Part shown: one piece after another, positions 1 to 10,717 of the stretch
Position numbering within the stretch: the stretch's first letter is position 1
Layout of the letters: the number at the start of each line of letters is the position of its first letter
NCBI GenBank assembly: GCA_020631735.1
Contig: CM036199.1
Span: 19,261,553 to 19,325,552, forward strand
Source: Saccharum officinarum
Taxonomy: Eukaryota > Streptophyta > Magnoliopsida > Poales > Poaceae
Length of the DNA: 64,000 nt
Direction of reading: 5' to 3'
Program-made: the position numbers and the translations under genes
The notes under the pieces: model-generated
What the model saw: the letters and a program-made list of their open reading frames with translations, nothing else
Databases searched by the model: none
Told to the model about the DNA's origin: nothing

Positions 1-1523
1 CGAGGTCTTAGGCTTACCGGAGCATGCAGTCAGTTACAAAGTCTTGAAACACAGGCGGACCTACAACGATACGGTCCTTAACCGACATAATCGAGACACA
101 CTACATTGGGACTCCTTTTTCGATGCAAGTCCACCAACCGATCTCGAATTAACATCATAATTTTCATTCATTTAGTTGTTTCACAACAACCCTTCAGACT
201 TTGCTAAATATTTTTAAAGTTTTCTCATTAAGCAAGGCTAAACGTACTAAGTATTTTCAAATAAAACAGTAACAAGGATAATATGGAAGTGTCAAGGATG
301 GTAATGCAGTAATTAGGTTATCACTCAACTCCTATCACCCAAATGCAACAAAAGCATTAATAAAGTGATGTAAAAGCTTTTCAAAACACAAGGAATGTTT
401 AAATGCATCCGGGGCTTGCCTTAGTCGACGGGAAGTTTGGGTTCCGGGTCAGTACCACAAATGTCAAATCCCACCTCTACGGACGTCAGCTCTTCCTTGG
501 GACGGATTCAACTTCAGAAATCTCCTCGTTCACGGGGACTACACACGCGATGATAACATACGCTCAATATGATGAAGTACGAAACATGATGCTCGGTAGA
601 TACAGAACATAATTACAAAGTCGAGTACAACTTTCCTTCATGGTACCGTTGTAAACAATAACACTAACCTAATTCAAAAGTAGAGTTTCATTAGTTTAAC
701 TACTTCGTTAATGACTTCGTTAATCACATAAAATAATACCAAATAAGCCCTAACAATGATAATTCTGAGAGCTCAACCAATTAATTAAAGATGCTAAAGG
801 TCATTAAGTGTTAATAACCCAAAGTCAACACTCAATCATAAAGTCAAACAACCCTTAGTCATTAAGCTCTAATTACAAAATTAATTAAAATTAAGCATAA
901 ATTAAGAATAAAATCAACTTTGTCTAATTAAGCTTAAATTTTTATTTTAGGAAGCTTACATCATAACTAAGTGGTAAAACAATTTTCATAATTTTTGGAT
1001 AATTAATGAAGCCTGGAAAAATTATGGAAAGCCATTTATTAATTAATTGAGAGAATTAAATAACTTACAAAGAGTAATCAAAATTGACATTTCATATTTT
1101 TCCTAAATATAGTATACAGTACAGAAAGGATTCACAAAAATTCTCAATAATTTTGGAGCTCTAGAAATTTCATAAGGAAATAAACAAAAACTGCTTACTA
1201 TTTCACATTTTTGAAAAAGAAAAACAAAATCGACAACACGGACAAGCCGTTAGAGATCAAATTGAAGGCATAGGAAGGTACAGTAGCTCACCACGATTAC
1301 CATGGCGTGCTTGGTGAAGCGCGGAGATGGACCGGAGGACCAGGCCACGGTGAGGCAGTGGTGACGACGCTTGTGATCGGAGGTGGAGAAGGAGGCGCAA
1401 CGCGGGTGCTCCGAGCGGAATTGGCTGGTGCGAGCAGCCCTAAGAGATGCACAGGAGTGAGGTGAACTCAATGACGCGGTTGCTTTAGCCGGATGCGGCT
1501 CGACGGTGGCAGCAGTGAGCGGT
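1..1523 (-). mobile_element. Inner part of an older Tekay-type LTR, minus strand (interrupted)
   Basis: This is the continuation of the LTR whose 5' end is at 15865, cut by the insertion at 1524-14594. Read on the minus strand it shares landmarks with the younger Tekay LTR in the same order and spacing. AGGCAAGCCCCGG lies near 423-410 here and near 3930 in the young LTR. TTAAGGACCG lies near 93-83 here and near 4265 there. The gap between the two landmarks is ~330 bp in one and ~335 bp in the other. The distance from LTR start to the first landmark is ~2365 bp here after removing the insert, against ~2406 bp. About 1.1 kb of this LTR should lie left of the window. No coding potential was seen; a 69-codon plus-strand frame at 403-612 is incidental. 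Lineage by homology within the window; family name is inference. Confidence 0.75.
1519..1523. repeat. Target site duplication, left copy (GCGGT)
   Basis: The five bases GCGGT lie directly before the TGTAACAC start of the element. The same five bases lie directly after its TGTTACA end at 14595-14599. A 5-bp duplication is the usual footprint of Ty3/gypsy integrase and fixes both element ends. Confidence 0.92.
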
Positions 1524-2009
1524 TGTAACACTCCGGTGTTACGAAATGCATTTTTTTGCATAGCAATCATATTGCATCGCATTCATAACATCATGATCTT
1601 GTGTGACAATTCGTAATTTGATTTAAACAAAAGCTTGAAATTAACGTATGTGATAAATTGTATTAACATGATAATCACATTGCACCAAAACCTTGCAACT
1701 ATAAATTTCTAGATCACTTGGAACCCTAGTTCAAATTTTGGAGCTCAAAAATTTGTCAAAACTTGCTTAAAAATAATTATGAAAAAATATTCAAAATTTT
1801 CCCCTATTTTAGCTTTTATTTTGTCATTCAAAATCTATCAAGAAATTTTGAGATGGCCCCTTAATCAAAGTTGTAGAGAATTAATTTTGAGCAACTTTCA
1901 TTTTTGGGCCAAATCCATAAAATGCTTTCTTCTTGTTCAAAATTTGGTTTGAAGTTTGAAATGCATTTAAATTTGAATTTGGAAAATCAAAAATCCGGTT
2001 TTCCCTTAG

Positions 2010-2835
2010 CAGGCCGCCGCCTCCTGTTCGGCCCACGTCCGGATGCGGCCCGCGCCCACTCCCGCGCGCTCGCCGCGTCGCCTCCGCCTCGGCCCGGCCC
2101 AGCCGGCCCCTCCTCTCTCTCTTCTTCCCGCCCCGCGCCCGCGCGGCGCTGGCGCCGCCCGGCAGGGCGTGCCGCCGCGTGGCGTCCGCATGCCGGCGAC
2201 GCCCCGCGTGGCCGTCCGTGGACCCTGCGCTCACGCTCCACTTCAAATCAACCGAGCGCCTGGTCTCCATCCCGCACAACCATCACTTGCTCCCTCTCTT
2301 CCTCCCTCCGGCGCCCTCCACCGCGGAGCACCGCTCGCCACCGCGCACCGCCCCCATCTCCGCCTCGTTCCGGCATCGGTAGACCGCCTTCTTTCGATTG
2401 CCTGTGCCCAAAGCTCCGCCCCGTCCCCCTCTTCTCCGAACGAGCCTCGACGTCTCCTCGTTTGGATCGGTAAGGCTCAATCGAGCTTTCCTCGCCGCGC
2501 CACCGCGTCGGTGCCGCCGGCCTTGAGCTCCGTTCATCGCCTCGCTCGCTCCCTCTCCGTCTTCCCAATCCTTCTTCTCAAGTTCGCGAGTTCCTGGCGA
2601 TTGTTGTGCGCTCGCTCGGTGGTCGGGACTTGGCCGGCAATGGCCGGTTGGCCGCAACCGCCGCCGACATCGAGCGCGTGGACGCCGGCGACCGCGCTCG
2701 GTTCCTCTCGGGGAACTAGGCCGCGCCTCTGGGCCGCGCCCCGAGCGGGCCGGCTCGGCTGTTCCCCGCGCGCGCGAAGCAGGCCGGGAACGGCCACGGG
2801 CCGGTTGTTTTTCCACGGGCCGGCCCAATCTCTTT
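2010..2835. other. GC-rich, CpG-dense block inside the LTR
   Basis: About 0.8 kb of GC- and CpG-rich sequence lies within an otherwise AT-rich LTR, and is repeated in the 3' LTR at about 11195-12018. It gives long overlapping open frames on both strands, as GC-rich DNA does by chance. These frames are not conserved between the two LTRs because single-base indels change them, so they are not taken as genes. The block may hold promoter or start-site sequence for the element; this is inference. Confidence 0.6.
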
Positions 2836-5118
2836 AACAGAAAAATCATTTTCGATTTCTTTTATTATTCTTGATGAAAACACTTGGAAAATGATTTCTT
2901 GGTCATTTTAGCTCCAAAAATTGTGAAATAAATTTTTATATACTCATTTGAATCAGATCTACAATATAAAAATGTTGCATGTCAATATTTCATTACTTTT
3001 CTGTAGTGTTTTATTTAAGCCTTGAAATTGGTGTTTTCTTGAAAAAATTGATAAGAAAATGTAGAAAAATCAGAAAAATGTAGTTCCAAGTTTATTAATC
3101 CTGTTATGCCATGTACTTGCTAGGGTAATTTATTTCATGGTTGTTCCGTAGAAAAATGTATAGTTGCAGTTCAAATGCTTTCTATTACCAATAATTGTTA
3201 TTTTTGTTATTTAAATAAATTTGAATAAAACATGCAAGTGATAATTTTTCCATAGTGTTTGTTTAGGTAATAGATAGTAGGAAAATTTCTAAATCTGTTG
3301 TTTGATACTTTTCATAATGTAAAGTATTTTAAATATCTATTTTAGGCCTTATTTGTTATTTTTGTATAGGCAGTTCTAATTATCCAAATGTAGTAAAATT
3401 TTTGTGTCAAGCTATTCTTGATATTAGTAATCCACTGTAATTTTATGAGATTTTTCTGAGCTACTAAAATATGTGTTGCTGTTCAACCATAGGACTAATT
3501 AGGTTTCTATTTATCTTAATGCAAAGTTAGTTGGAAAAAATATACTTTGGTGTATCTTTGAAGCATCTTAATTGTTTAATACTCTCGCATGGTAGGAACT
3601 AGTGTTGGTAGTTTCCGAGAGTACATGTTCTTGGATGACGTAGACTACCTTGTAGAAGAGTCATAAGTTCCACATAATCCGATGACGTAATACATTCGTT
3701 ACATCGCATGCATTCCGCATCATCATCATCTCATGTCACCTCTGCAATGCACCGATGCATATTGCACTCATACTTCTGCATCATACAGGATCGCAGGAAG
3801 TGGTTCCGGCAGTTGTTCCCGAGGAGACGCAGAGGAGCAGCCCGAGGAGCCGGAGCCAGCAGAAGTAGAAGAGGAGTCCGGTGAAGAGCTTCCGGAGTGC
3901 CCCGACCATCGTCCCAGTACCTTCGAGCGAGGCAAGCCCCGGAGCATTTCTCCCCCGGTTTGCAAATAATTATTTATTAATTTTACTTAATCTGATGCAT
4001 TAAGTTTAGGAGTTGTTTGCAAACGTTGCTGCATTATACCTTGTTCCACCTTGTTTTACCCGATCCTTGTCACCCTGGTGTCCACGGTCAATACTTGCTT
4101 AGCTTGCTTAGGCCGGTAGAAGTCGGGTGATTGCCTGTCATCCGCGAGCTATAGGGGATTACCTGGTTTTATGTGAAAGAATTGTCATGTGAGAATAACT
4201 AAGTGTGGGAATGAATGTGAGACCGGGCGGAAGCTTGCAGGGTTGGACTGTAGTGTCTTCCGTCTGTGTCGATTAAGGACCGACCGATGTCGGGCCTCGG
4301 GTCATGTTGAACGCATGCCTCATATTTAGCTGGCCGGATAAAGTACCTTTCGACCGCGAAGCCGGGAGATTATTCGGGCCGAGTAGATTGCCCGCAACGC
4401 ACTGTACCGGAGCAGTAGTGGCAGGAAACGGGGCGCGATGATAAGGCCAAAGAGCAGTCGGGCGGCCCCCGGGTACATGTGGTCCTGGCAAGCTCGCGAC
4501 TTTACCTGAATGGTTGACTCGGTGACCAATACCTCACTTTAGCGGGTGAGTGAGGTTTGTGTGAGGAATAAATTACCAGCTGGTCAATAATCGATTCGAA
4601 TCGCCATCGTTCACTGGATAGTGAGCACTTGACTTGAGTTACTTCATCGTAGTAATATGGATACAACACTTGGATAGTTATGTGGAAAATGACATGGTAA
4701 TTATTGTTAAATATCAATGGTGATCCTTGCTTGCTCAATTACATGGTTACTTTAGCTTAAGTGCAAACATAGTTGACAGGAGAATAAAGAATTAAAAGAT
4801 GACATGCTTTTGTAAATGATTTGGTAAGCTAAAAATGCTTCTCTTGCAAATGAGTCAGCTACCCCACCAAAAGCCTATCATGATCCTTGGAGTCTTTTTG
4901 TTTTGGTTCTGTCGGGTAAGTCTAGCTGAGTACCTTCTCGTACTCAGGGCTTTTTTCCCACTTGTTGCAGATGGACAGATGTACTATGGTTATTGTATCA
5001 ACTGTCTCTACCCTGCAATGGGCGAAGCCTAGGACCATGGGCAATGGTCACTCACTACTCCTCGCCTGATGCTTTTGTGGGAGATGATCGCGAGCTGGCA
5101 CTGTATTTTGGAAAAGAT

Positions 5119-5137
5119 GTGTGTGTGTGTGTGTGTG
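5119..5137. repeat. (TG)n microsatellite in the 5' LTR
   Basis: A pure TG dinucleotide run. The matching run in the 3' LTR at 14310-14329 is slightly longer, as expected for a slippage-prone tract copied from one template. Confidence 0.95.
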
Positions 5138-5404
5138 CTTTGAACTAATGCTTCCGCTACTTTATTTGAAACTGGTTTGTAATAACTATGTTTAAACTCC
5201 GATGTATTTTGTGCCGCAAACTACTGTGTAACTTATGAAGGTAATCGCTGAACTTATTACGATCTTGGCTGTGATGTGAAATGGTTTGAAATCCGTCGAG
5301 ATTTCACGGACTACCGGGTTATACGGGCTTAAGTTTGGTAAATTGTCCGTCCGTTGGATGATTTTCTTACTTAATCTCGTATAATTGGGCGGTTCTGTTA
5401 CAGC

Positions 5405-5417
5405 TGGTATCGGAGCA
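5405..5417 (+). other. Primer binding site, initiator-Met tRNA type
   Basis: TGGTATCGGAGCA begins two bases after the 5' LTR. It matches the widespread plant retrotransposon primer site TGGTATCAGAGC (complementary to the 3' end of initiator methionine tRNA) with one mismatch. Position and sequence together mark where minus-strand DNA synthesis would start. Confidence 0.9.
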
Positions 5418-6194
5418 TGGTTTAGCGTAATTACTGTTCATAAGTGTATTTAAACCAAAACCCTGCTTAAAAAGTGTGATTTTGAAACTAAAAAAAAAGT
5501 GTGCCAGTGGTCATATCCTGTATGCCCAGTTAAGGACTCTAGGTGGCTATTTTAAGTACTAACTTGGGGTTCTGCACCATATTTCTTTTTTCGTTGCTCA
5601 TACGGCGTGCTATTGTATGAGTGCCACTTAATTGAGTGGTAATGTATGGATCAGTTACCTCTACGCTTCGGTAAGTGTGAGTTGTGAGAGCATGATCGGA
5701 TACACCGCCGATCTAGGGAAAGTGCTTATATGATACTTGGATAATTACATGTTTTACACATGTTTTTATAAAAGTGTCGCATGTGTGGGTGTTCCGTCCG
5801 TTGAGGCGATGCCGTCAATAGGACGATGTGTTTGGGTAGTCACTACCGTTGTACACGCATCTGGGGATTCGTGTAAAGCGTGTAGGTAGGTTTACTGCTT
5901 TCATGCATTCATGGGGAATGGGCTGAAATGAGTTTTCTGCAGGTACATAACAGCGTATCGTGTAGACCGAATTAGTTACGTATATGAGAGATCGTTGTAT
6001 GCCACCGAATTCACCGTTAGATGCTTTTTTTTTCCTAAGTTTGTGAGAACGTAAGACTCGTGCATGCATCATATTGTTTGTGCATTCCATTCATGGCATG
6101 CATTCCTCCCCTTATAAAAGGATTATCCCATTTCGATAAAAGTGACCTCAACTAAAATATGTTCTCACCGGGTAATTTAAAACTTGTGCTACAG
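5418..6194 (+). other. Untranslated leader of the Tekay-type element
   Basis: About 780 bp between the primer site and gag. No long frame, no zinc knuckle and no conserved protein signal. It presumably carries packaging and dimerisation signals, which cannot be identified by eye. Confidence 0.6.
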
Positions 6195-7382
6195 ATGGCC
6201 AACACTCGTCGTGCTACGTACGAAGCCGCTGAGACTGGTGGCAACGGTGCAGGAGCTGGTGGAAGTGGTGCCAATAATGTCAACCACCAGGAACCACGTC
6301 CAGAACCACATTTGCCCCCTCCTCCGCCGCTCACCGCAGAAATGTTCTTCACACAGTTTCTTGGAAGTCAACGCAGTACTGAACAGTCACAGAGGAATAT
6401 GGAAGACTTTCTGCGTACCATCGCGGAAAATGTTCAAAGAGGAAATAACCAAGGTGGTGGCCAGGGAGTGAACCAGTACAGCAGTTTCAAGGATTTCATG
6501 GATACGAGGCCACCTATTTTCAAGGAAGCAGCAGAGCCACTTGATGCCGAAGAATGGATCAACACTATGGAAGATAAGTTCCGTGTGTTAAGGATGACAG
6601 AAGTTCTGAAAGTAGAGTATGCTGCACATCAGTTACAAGGACCAGCAGGAATGTGGTGGAAGCATCACCGCAGTACTTTTCCTCCTAATGCCCAGATCTC
6701 TTGGAGGGATTTCACTGAGGCTTTTAAGGGAGTTTATATTCCCCCAGGGTTGGTTGAGATGAAGCTTGGAGAGTTCTTAGCCTTGAATCAGGGTACCAAG
6801 ACGGTGACACAGTATCTGCATGCCTTTAATAACTTGTGCCGCTATGCTCCAGACATGGTTGACACAGATGCAAAGAAGATTGCTAGTTTCAAGAGAGGGT
6901 TGAGTCCGAAGATGATGAAGCATGTGGGTACCAATACCCGCAACAGATTCAACGACTTTATCAGTGACTGTTTGAAGCAAGAGAAGAACAATAATGCTTA
7001 CACCGCGTCCAAGAACCGCAAGAGAGTGTTCGAGTCAGGACCATCCCAGTCCAGAGTTGTCCCTGCCAACCGTTCATCTTATCGTCCGTCCGCACCTGGT
7101 GCGAGGTTCAGGCCGCCGCAGCATAAAACCCAGAATTACAAGGGGCCACAGAAACCGTACAAGATCGCAGTGCCGCCAACAAAGACCAGCGCAGCTGCAG
7201 AACAGAGCAACTCCAAGGGAGCTATAGGGTCTGCTGGTACAGTGAAAGGGCCCTGCTACAACTGTGGTCAGCCAGGCCACTTTTCCAAGTTCTGCCCTTA
7301 TCCGCCTAAAAAGAAGCAACAGACTTACAATGCTCGTGTGCACCACACCGCCATTGATGAAGTTCCTGAGGAGAGCCCGTAA
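6195..7382 (+). CDS. gag: Gag polyprotein of the Tekay-type element
   Basis: Encodes the structural protein that forms the virus-like particle and packages element RNA. The ATG at 6195 (MANTRR...) is preferred to the upstream in-frame ATG at 6159 because related chromovirus Gag proteins usually start this way. A retrotransposon Gag domain (aspartate/tryptophan-rich, with [11 protein letters not shown] and GMWWKHH) covers roughly residues 115-260. A basic, proline-rich stretch follows. Near the C-terminus is a CCHC zinc knuckle, [14 protein letters not shown]. The frame ends at TAA 7380-7382. In this lineage gag normally runs on into pol in one frame; here pol continues in the -1 frame from about 7370, consistent with loss of one base in a G-rich stretch. 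Expressed from the 5' LTR. Confidence 0.88.
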   Translation: MANTRRATYEAAETGGNGAGAGGSGANNVNHQEPRPEPHLPPPPPLTAEMFFTQFLGSQRSTEQSQRNMEDFLRTIAENVQRGNNQGGGQGVNQYSSFKDFMDTRPPIFKEAAEPLDAEEWINTMEDKFRVLRMTEVLKVEYAAHQLQGPAGMWWKHHRSTFPPNAQISWRDFTEAFKGVYIPPGLVEMKLGEFLALNQGTKTVTQYLHAFNNLCRYAPDMVDTDAKKIASFKRGLSPKMMKHVGTNTRNRFNDFISDCLKQEKNNNAYTASKNRKRVFESGPSQSRVVPANRSSYRPSAPGARFRPPQHKTQNYKGPQKPYKIAVPPTKTSAAAEQSNSKGAIGSAGTVKGPCYNCGQPGHFSKFCPYPPKKKQQTYNARVHHTAIDEVPEESP

Positions 7383-8887
7383 CTGCTGGTAAGTTTCTTG
7401 TGAACCATCACCCTGCAGTTGTTCTTTTTGATTCTGGATCTTCGCATTCTTTTATGAGTCAAGCATTTGCACGGAAGCATGAACAACTATGCACAGAATT
7501 GAGTTATGGTTATCGCATAAGTTCAGCAGGAGCTGATGTGTTAACCAATAAGATGGTTAGAGGGGCAACCCTTGAGTTAGGTAGTCGGAAGTTCCGAGTG
7601 AACCTGGTAGTTATGCCTGGACTAGTTTTGGATGTAATAATAGGAATGAACTGGATGAAAGACTGGGAAGCAGTCATAGATACAAGCAGTCGGATGCTTA
7701 CCCTTAAAGATCCCCAGGCAGAGGGTACTTTCCAGGTACCATTGCCTAAAAGAACAGATCTTGTGAGTGTGACCTGTGCCATGGAAGTTGCTCCTATCCA
7801 TCAGATCCCAGTAGTATGTGAGTTCCCGGATGTGTTTCCAGACGAGTTGCCTGGCCTTCCTCCAGACAGAGATGTTGAGTTTGGAATCGAGTTGATCCCC
7901 GGGACAGCTCCAATTTCGAGGAGACCTTATCGGATGCCTCCGGATGAGTTAGCTGAGTTGAAGAAACAGTTGGAAGAGTTGTTAAAAAAGGGGTTTATTC
8001 GCCCAAGTAAGTCTGAATGGGGATGTCCTGCCTTGTTTGTAAAGAAAAAGAAAGAGGGTACTCTCAGGATGTGTGTGGATTATCGACCTCTTAATGCTGT
8101 AACCATCAAGAATAAATATCCCTTGCCTCATATTGATGTTCTGTTTGATCAGTTAGCTAAAGCCAGAGTGTTCTCCAAGATAGACTTAAGGTCTGGGTAT
8201 CATCAGATAAAGATTAGACCTCAAGATGTTCCGAAAACCGCCTTTTCTACCAGATACGGGTTGTACGAGTATCTTGTTATGTCATTTGGACTAACAAATG
8301 CTCCTGCATATTTTATGTATCTGATGAATACGGTTTTCATGCCGGAGTTAGATAAGTTTGTAGTTGTCTTCATTGATGACATTCTAGTATACTCTGAAAA
8401 CGAGAAAGAGCATGAAGAGCATCTGAGAATTGTCTTGACCAGGTTGAGGGATCATAAGTTGTATGCTAAGTTCAGCAAATGTGAATTTTGGTTGAAGAAA
8501 GTTCCTTTCCTCGGTCATATCCTATCTGAGAATGGAGTTTCTGTAGATCCGAGTAAAGTGCAAGAGGTTATGGATTGGAAGACTCCAACCACAGTGTCAG
8601 AAGTCAGGAGTTTCCTAGGGTTAGCGGGTTACTATCGCCGTTTTATCCCAGACTTCTCGAAGATTGCCAAGCCTATGACAAGTCTGTTACAGAAAGATCA
8701 CAAGTTTGCGTGGACAGAGGAGTGTGAGACAGCTTTCCATACCTTGCGGAAACTGTTGACCACTGCTCCAGTTCTTGCACAACCCGACATCGAGAAACCT
8801 TTTGATGTGTTCTGCGACGCATCAAAAACAGGATTAGGGTGTGTGCTAATGCAAGAAGGAAGAGTAATTGCTTATGCCTCCCGGTAG
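7370..8887 (+). pseudogene. pol: Pol, first part: protease, reverse transcriptase, start of RNase H (ends at premature TAG)
   Basis: The frame is open from 7370 just after a TGA. There is no plausible ATG start, which fits translation as a continuation of Gag. Aspartic protease is marked by [10 protein letters not shown] near 7427. The reverse transcriptase has [10 protein letters not shown], then [12 protein letters not shown], then the catalytic FIDD at 8369-8380, followed by the palm and thumb. RNase H begins with [13 protein letters not shown]. Translation stops at TAG 8885-8887 inside the conserved VIAYASR motif, where relatives have a glutamine codon, so a single C-to-T change is the likely cause. 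The same frame continues directly as the next entry. The gag/pol frame change is a second break. Function in the source family: copying element RNA into DNA in the particle. Confidence 0.9.
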
Positions 8888-10717
8888 TTGAGAAAACATG
8901 AAATCAATTACCCGACACATGATCTTGAGCTTGCCGCTGTAGTGCATGCCTTAAAGATTTGGAGACACTATCTACTGGGTAACGTGTGCAACATTTTCAC
9001 CGATCATAAGAGTCTCAAGTACATTTTCACCCAACCAGAATTGAACATGAGACAGCGAAGATGGTTAGAACTGATCAAAGACTACAACTTGAATGTACAG
9101 TATCACCCTGGGAAAGCCAATGTGGTAGCTGATGCTTTAAGCAGAAAATCACATTGTCTGAATGTGCAACCCTTGCTTGAAGATGGTTTCGATCTAATGC
9201 ACCCTGCCGTGCTACAAAGTATTCAGGTCAGTTGTTCCTTGGAGAGTAATATTATAGAAGGTCAGAAAACAGACAAGGGGATATTCCACATCAAAAAGAA
9301 GATTCAAGAAGAACCCTCGAAACACTTCAGGGTGGATGAGCAGGATGTGTTGTGGTTCGACAACCGTCTTGTTGTTCCAAAGGATAGAGAGCTTAAGAAT
9401 AAAATTTTGGATGAAGCTCATCTCTCTAAGTTGTCTATTCATCCTGGCAGCAGTAAGATGTATCAAGAACTAAGACCTCGTTATTGGTGGACCAAAATGA
9501 AGAAGGAAATTGCAGCGTATGTAGCCAGATGTGACACATGTTGTAGAGTAAAAGCAATTCACATGAAGCCTGCCGGAATGCTACAACCTTTGTCAGTACC
9601 GAGTTGGAAGTGGGATGACATAAGTATGGATTTTATCACGGGTCTACCCACTACTCAAAAAGGTCACGATTCCATTTGGGTAATTGTGGATCGTCTTACT
9701 AAGACAGCCCACTTTTTGCCTGTCAAAACGGAATATAGACCACCTCAATATGCTGAGAAGTATATTGCAGAGATTGTGAGGTTGCATGGCATACCAAAGA
9801 CTATAGTGTCTGACAGAGGGTCGCAGTTCACTGCTCACTTTTGGGAGCACTTGCACAAAGGTTTGGGGACTAGTCTGATTCGTAGCACTGCCTATCATCC
9901 TCAAACAGATGGTCAAACTGAGAGAGTTAATGCTGTTCTAGAAGATATGTTAAGAGCCTGTGTGTTGTCTTCCAGAGGTTCATGGGAGTCATGGTTACCA
10001 TTAGCAGAGTTCTCGTACAATAACAGCTATCAAGAGAGTATCAAGATGGCACCTTTTGAGGCTCTGTATGGCCGAAAGTGTAGAACACCGTTAAACTGGA
10101 TTGAGCCCGGAGAAAGAAGGTATTATGGTATTGACTTCGTAGAAGACGCCGAAAGGAAAGTTCATATCATCCAGCAGAATATGAGAGCAGCCCAGTCACG
10201 TCAGAAAAGTTATGCAGATAAGAGAAGGAGACCGCTTGTGTTCGAAGTTGGTGACTATGTCTATCTAAAAGTTACGCCAATGAAAAAGAAAAGATTTGGT
10301 GTGCGCAGAAAGCTGGCCGCCAGATTTGTGGGACCTTATAAAATCCTGGAACGGAAGGGTCCTGTGGCTTACAAATTGGATTTACCAGAGTCAATGGGTG
10401 CTATATTCCCAGTTTTTCATGTATCACATCTCAAGAAATGTTTGCGCGTTCCAGAGGAAAGGATTGAACCTCGAGGCATAAAACTGAAGTCAGATCTGGT
10501 GTATCGTGAGCAGCCAGTTCGAGTTTTGGATACCAGGGAAAGGGCTACTCGAAACAGTGTGGTGAAAACATATAAGATCCAATGGAGTCATCACGATGAA
10601 GGGGATGCATCTTGGGAAACGGGTGAATACTTAAAGAATGCCTACGAAGATTTTTATAATAAATGGTTCGTAACCCAAATCTCGGGACGAGATTTTTATA
10701 AGGGGGGAAGGCTGTAA
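8888..10717 (+). pseudogene. pol: Pol, second part: RNase H, integrase, chromodomain (same frame, after the TAG)
   Basis: A long open frame that follows the premature stop without a frame change. RNase H completes with [26 protein letters not shown] and [10 protein letters not shown] (residues 1-80). The integrase H2C2 zinc domain lies around residues 178-218. Catalytic residues are at about D248, D308 and E344, in [15 protein letters not shown] and [14 protein letters not shown]-type region is followed by a chromodomain-like segment at about residues 544-592 ([20 protein letters not shown]), which in chromoviruses helps direct integration to chromatin. The last codons encode the polypurine tract. 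The TAA stop at 10715-10717 is supplied by the first bases of the 3' LTR (TGTAACAC). Intact in itself but separated from its start by the TAG. Confidence 0.9.
10699..10712 (+). other. Polypurine tract
   Basis: A run AAGGGGGGAAGGC ends immediately before the 3' LTR. It is the expected primer for plus-strand DNA synthesis and overlaps the end of the pol frame. Confidence 0.88.

Larger units (their letters stand above)
1524..5402 (+). repeat. 5' LTR of the Tekay-type element
   Basis: Begins TGTAACACTCCGG and ends TTCTGTTACA, so it has the TG...CA termini and short inverted ends expected of an LTR. The same 3.9 kb recurs at 10713-14594. It contains an AT-rich start with TATAAAT at 1700-1706, a strongly GC-rich block (about 2010-2835), a long AT-rich middle and a (TG)n tract. 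The transcription start and U3/R/U5 borders cannot be set from sequence alone. Confidence 0.95.

Noticed and set aside
2043..2837. 264-codon plus-strand open frame in the LTR (and similar frames on both strands)
   Set aside because: It lies in GC-rich LTR DNA where stops are rare; frames are not kept between the two LTRs, and no domain is recognisable.
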